From Hybos culiciformis (lineage: Eukaryota; Arthropoda; Insecta; Diptera; Hybotidae): a stretch of 64,000 bases of DNA. The translations under genes and the position numbers were made by a program. Below, piece by piece: positions 60,857-64,000 of this stretch; position 1 is the stretch's first letter; every line of letters begins with the position of its first letter. The DNA is taken from the NCBI GenBank assembly GCA_964007475.1, contig OZ023275.1, positions 31,625,619-31,689,618 on the forward strand, written 5' to 3'. The notes under the pieces are model-generated. The model saw nothing but the letters and a program-made list of their open reading frames with translations. It did no database searches and was not told where the DNA came from.

Positions 60857-63703
60857 TTACACAGCTGTTGGTGGTGGTAATAATGATGAATTTGAATTTC
60901 TTAAATATGGATTTCCATATATAGCACTATATCTTGGATCAACAATTGTAAGAGATCCACTCGTTGAACCACAATTCGAATTTGGATGTTGATGATGTAT
61001 ATTAATACTATTATTAGTGCTTCCGTTTGGTGATGAACTAACCAAACTACTTCCAGTTGTACCACCACAACTAGTTGTCACCGTTGTACAAGTACTTTGT
61101 AAGCTAGGCAAACCATTATCTTGGCGCAAAATATCCCGAGCACCAATAATACTTCCAGTTAAAGTACTATTACCGCCATTCATAAATGTTAATGGTACAA
61201 TTTGTTGGTGCGGATGATTATGACTACTATAAATTGTATGTTTTCCATTTGGCTGAATTGTTGTTAAATATTGTGGTGGTGGGCTATAATGTGTTGTATA
61301 ATCAGCATATGGCACATATCCAGATGTAATATCGACTTTTAAATCACTATAATTTGATGTACGATCACCAGCTTCTTTCATATTCATCATACTGTTGTGA
61401 TGATTATTCATTTTAGAAATTTGATGTTCACTTATGACATCCGCTTGGGGTAATTCCTTATTATTGGAATGATGAGTTTTATGTGCTTTTCGGCATTTAA
61501 AGTAAATTAATATAATTATGGTCAATATCATTAAAATTGCAACTGAAGAAATACCACCAACAATGGTCATTAAAAGCGGAACGCTTTCTAAATAAATTGA
61601 AAAGAAAAAAAATGGTATATAAATAAAAAAATTTAAAATCATAATAAAAACTATGTATTATAATAGGTATACAATTATACATACGTTGTATACACTTAAA
61701 ATGTTTTTTTACACACACTCTCTGCATTAATGATTTTAATAAAAATTATTTCTTTTTCAAAGCAATTTTAATAAAATAGTAATAATAAATGTTACACGTC
61801 AATTAATTGGAAATTCCATTTTCAGTGATAAGATAAAAGTCAGACTTTTTTTTTTAAGTTTATTACTTTTAGAAAATTAAGAAGTTTTATGGAAATTGAT
61901 TAGGTAATAAATGTATAGTTTATTAAGAAGACTTAACAGAAAACTTTTATAAGAGTGTAAGATTTTTCAGAGTACATTAGGCATATCGTTAGCGAACAAA
62001 CGTTTACTATTTATTTTATTTCAAATTTATATTCTATTTGATAGAATATTGATAAATCAAAATCAAATCCGGAATAAATTAAGTATGCTCACGGAAAACA
62101 GATTTTTTTTTCTAAACAAATTCATTCTCACTCAATGTGCTTTTATATTGTTTTTAATTTATATTCTTCACCCTATAAAAATTTAAATTTTATTTGATAT
62201 TTTATTCGGAGAACAAAATTAATCAATTTAATTTAATATACATACATCAATTAAATTCATAACAGTATAATAATTTTAATAGATATAATATCTTAACATA
62301 TATAAACATATATGTATATAATAATGTATATAATAATCTATGTAATAATTTCATTCAATTTACATTCTCTAAAATTTCACATTTTCATATTCATTCATAA
62401 AAAACATACACAAATAGTATGTAGCGATATAGTTTATGCCTTTGTAAACAAAAAAAAAAAAAATATTAATTTAATAATAAAAATTATCTTTTTCTACTTA
62501 CTTTGCGGTTGTAAATGAATTTCGACCACATCATTTCCATAATCATTTACAACAGTACAATTGTATTTACCATAATGATAAGATTGACTATCACGTATAA
62601 TTAATGTTGAACGGACACCACCAGGCACTGTGTCAATTAATATAGAATATTCATTTCCAGATTCATTATTTATTTCATGACCATTGAAAGTCCATGAAAC
62701 ATGACGTGCTTTTGGTACTGATGTTGCATAACATTCAATTCTCGCTGTATCTCCAACAAGTCCATATTGATAAGGTGATGATGTGATGGCTGGTGAACCT
62801 TTTAAATAAATTGATGCATCTGTTGAAATTTCTTGATAACCAGGAACATTTGCCTTACAATAATATCTGCCAGCAGTTTCATTAGTGACAATTATTGTTA
62901 AATTTGGTATAATGCCAACAACCTGTTTACAAAAGGATTTTATTTTTAATTTTTTTGTTTTATTTTTGATTTTAATTGGGTTTGATTTTAATTATGCAAT
63001 TAATAAAATTAAATAATAATCTTAATAATTTCGAAAATGGAAAATTATATATAATGTTATAATTAATTTTAAAGAATGATTTTCAACTGAATGTTATTAT
63101 TTTAATTGGATTAGCTTATGATAATAAAAAAAAATATTTAAATACTACGAGCTCTCTCTTAAGTAATGCAAATAAGTAATGCAACGTAGTCTTCAAAATC
63201 GAACAAAAATTTTATATTGAATAAGATAAAAGTCCAATTATTGAAATTTTGTGTTCTTTGATTGCTGGTACTATTTTGTTCACTTTAAGATTAAACATGA
63301 GTCTCTCAGCCCAACAGTCAAAATTATTTTGTTATAAGATATATATAATTTAGATTTTTTTTTTAAGTTTTAATAGATTATTAAGAAAATTAGTACGGAT
63401 GTCGATTAGAGGGGCCTAAATCCCTGAATGTTTAGAGATAGCTTGAACACAATAAAATGTTAAGCCAGCGAATATGAACAAGGATTCGAAGTAGGAGCTG
63501 TGATATTGAAAACAGACTCCTTTCTTCATTTATGAGGTCCTGTCATTGTTAATGAAATTGAAATTATGAATTTACCCTATCAATTGGATGTTGAATCCAA
63601 ACAATATCTGGCGTTGGATTACCATCAACTTCACAATTTATAGACACTGTGCTACCGACATCAGCTTCCACAGATTGCGGCTTTTGTTTGAATTGTGGTC
63701 CAT
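60857..63703 (-). CDS. kirre: kirre/roughest-type immunoglobulin adhesion receptor, last three exons (5' part outside the window)
   Basis: Minus-strand exons 63703-63576, 62922-62502 and 61587-60857 are in compatible phases and encode the C-terminal part. The first two carry parts of two Ig-like domains (VSINCEVDGNPTPDIVW ... AGRYYCKANV, then ARIECYATSVPKARHVSW ... YHYGKYNCTVV). The last has the membrane span (MTIVGGISSVAILMILTI) and a cytoplasmic tail with PADVISEH-like, GDRTSNYSDLKVDI, YSPPPQYLTT, GSIIGARDI, RQDNGLPSLQS, DPRYSAIYGNPYLR and a C-terminal PTAV PDZ-binding motif. These match Drosophila Kirre/Roughest, which mediate myoblast fusion, nephrocyte slit diaphragm and cell sorting. 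Which of the two it represents is uncertain from the tail alone. Kirre is my preference. The gene continues beyond 64000. Confidence 0.88.
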
Positions 63704-64000
63704 CTGTTAAATTAAAAAAAAAAAAAAAAAAAAAACAGAATAAAAATACAATTAAAAAATTTCATTATTATCATTTTTTTTTATCAATATTTTTTGTTTC
63801 CCTAATAAATTTTCAATGATTTGGCATTAAAAATTTCTATTAAATTTGATTTGAAAATGAAAATATATTCTGATTATGATTATATTTCTATTTTTTTTTT
63901 TTATTCTTCTTGAATTTAATGATTAATCAATGATTCTTCAAATTTTTAATTTTTTTGTTTTGGAATTTTTATTAAAAATCAAGCTTTTAAATGAAAAACA

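Overview
This window is very AT-rich nuclear DNA from an insect. It has GT-AG introns, AATAAA poly(A) signals, a CYP6-type cytochrome P450, and the 3' part of a kirre/roughest-type adhesion gene whose cytoplasmic tail closely resembles the Drosophila proteins. A dipteran is my best guess. That is an inference from those matches and the base composition, not something the sequence proves. I see no tRNA, rRNA or CRISPR array.

Region 1 (about 38-44170) is a cluster of small-to-medium secreted low-complexity proteins that I do not recognise. Seven genes share one plan. Exon 1 is 58-67 nt and encodes almost only a signal peptide. A phase-1 intron splits the codon right after it. A single long exon 2 encodes the whole mature protein. 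They lie at 38-1360, 3729-5173, 9774-11440, 14581-17055, 19921-21145 and 24782-25977 (+), and at 38875-37311 (-). Related pieces are an exon-2 fragment without a signal exon (7020-7303), a collapsed pseudogene copy (about 17320-18350), and a single-exon secreted protein at 44168-42762 (-). Mature parts combine a basic-aromatic motif near the N terminus, Thr/Pro-rich (mucin-like) runs, Asp/Glu-rich blocks, Gln/Glu/Leu helix-forming stretches and, in the two largest, tails of about 200 residues made mostly of Arg and Lys. Where found, TATA boxes usually sit 130-175 bp before the ATG. A salivary, silk, glue or reproductive-tract secretion is a reasonable hypothesis only.

Region 2 (25986-36390) is a 10.4-kb two-gene DNA transposon inserted 8 bp after the stop codon of the secreted gene at 24782-25977. 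It has CACCG-poly(A) terminal inverted repeats, many internal ACAAAAT/TTTTGTTAA motifs near both ends, an intact 802-aa C2H2 zinc-finger transposase-like gene, and a six-exon 561-aa SAM-domain companion gene. It carries a GC-rich hairpin of about 255-bp arms (itself interrupted by another small inverted-repeat insert) and a hAT-type MITE.

Region 3 (46187-51140) is a complete three-exon HSD17B8-type ketoacyl reductase (+). Its second intron contains a complete three-exon 500-aa CYP6-type P450 gene on the opposite strand. Region 4 (51141-60856) has no gene that I can support. Region 5 (60857-63703, -) holds the last three exons of the kirre/rst-type gene; its 5' exons lie beyond the window.

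Several hAT-like non-autonomous elements (5843-6377, 17552-17921, 34403-34904, 41413-42120 and possibly about 8850-9290) and one 286-bp duplicated repeat are spread through the accessory half.
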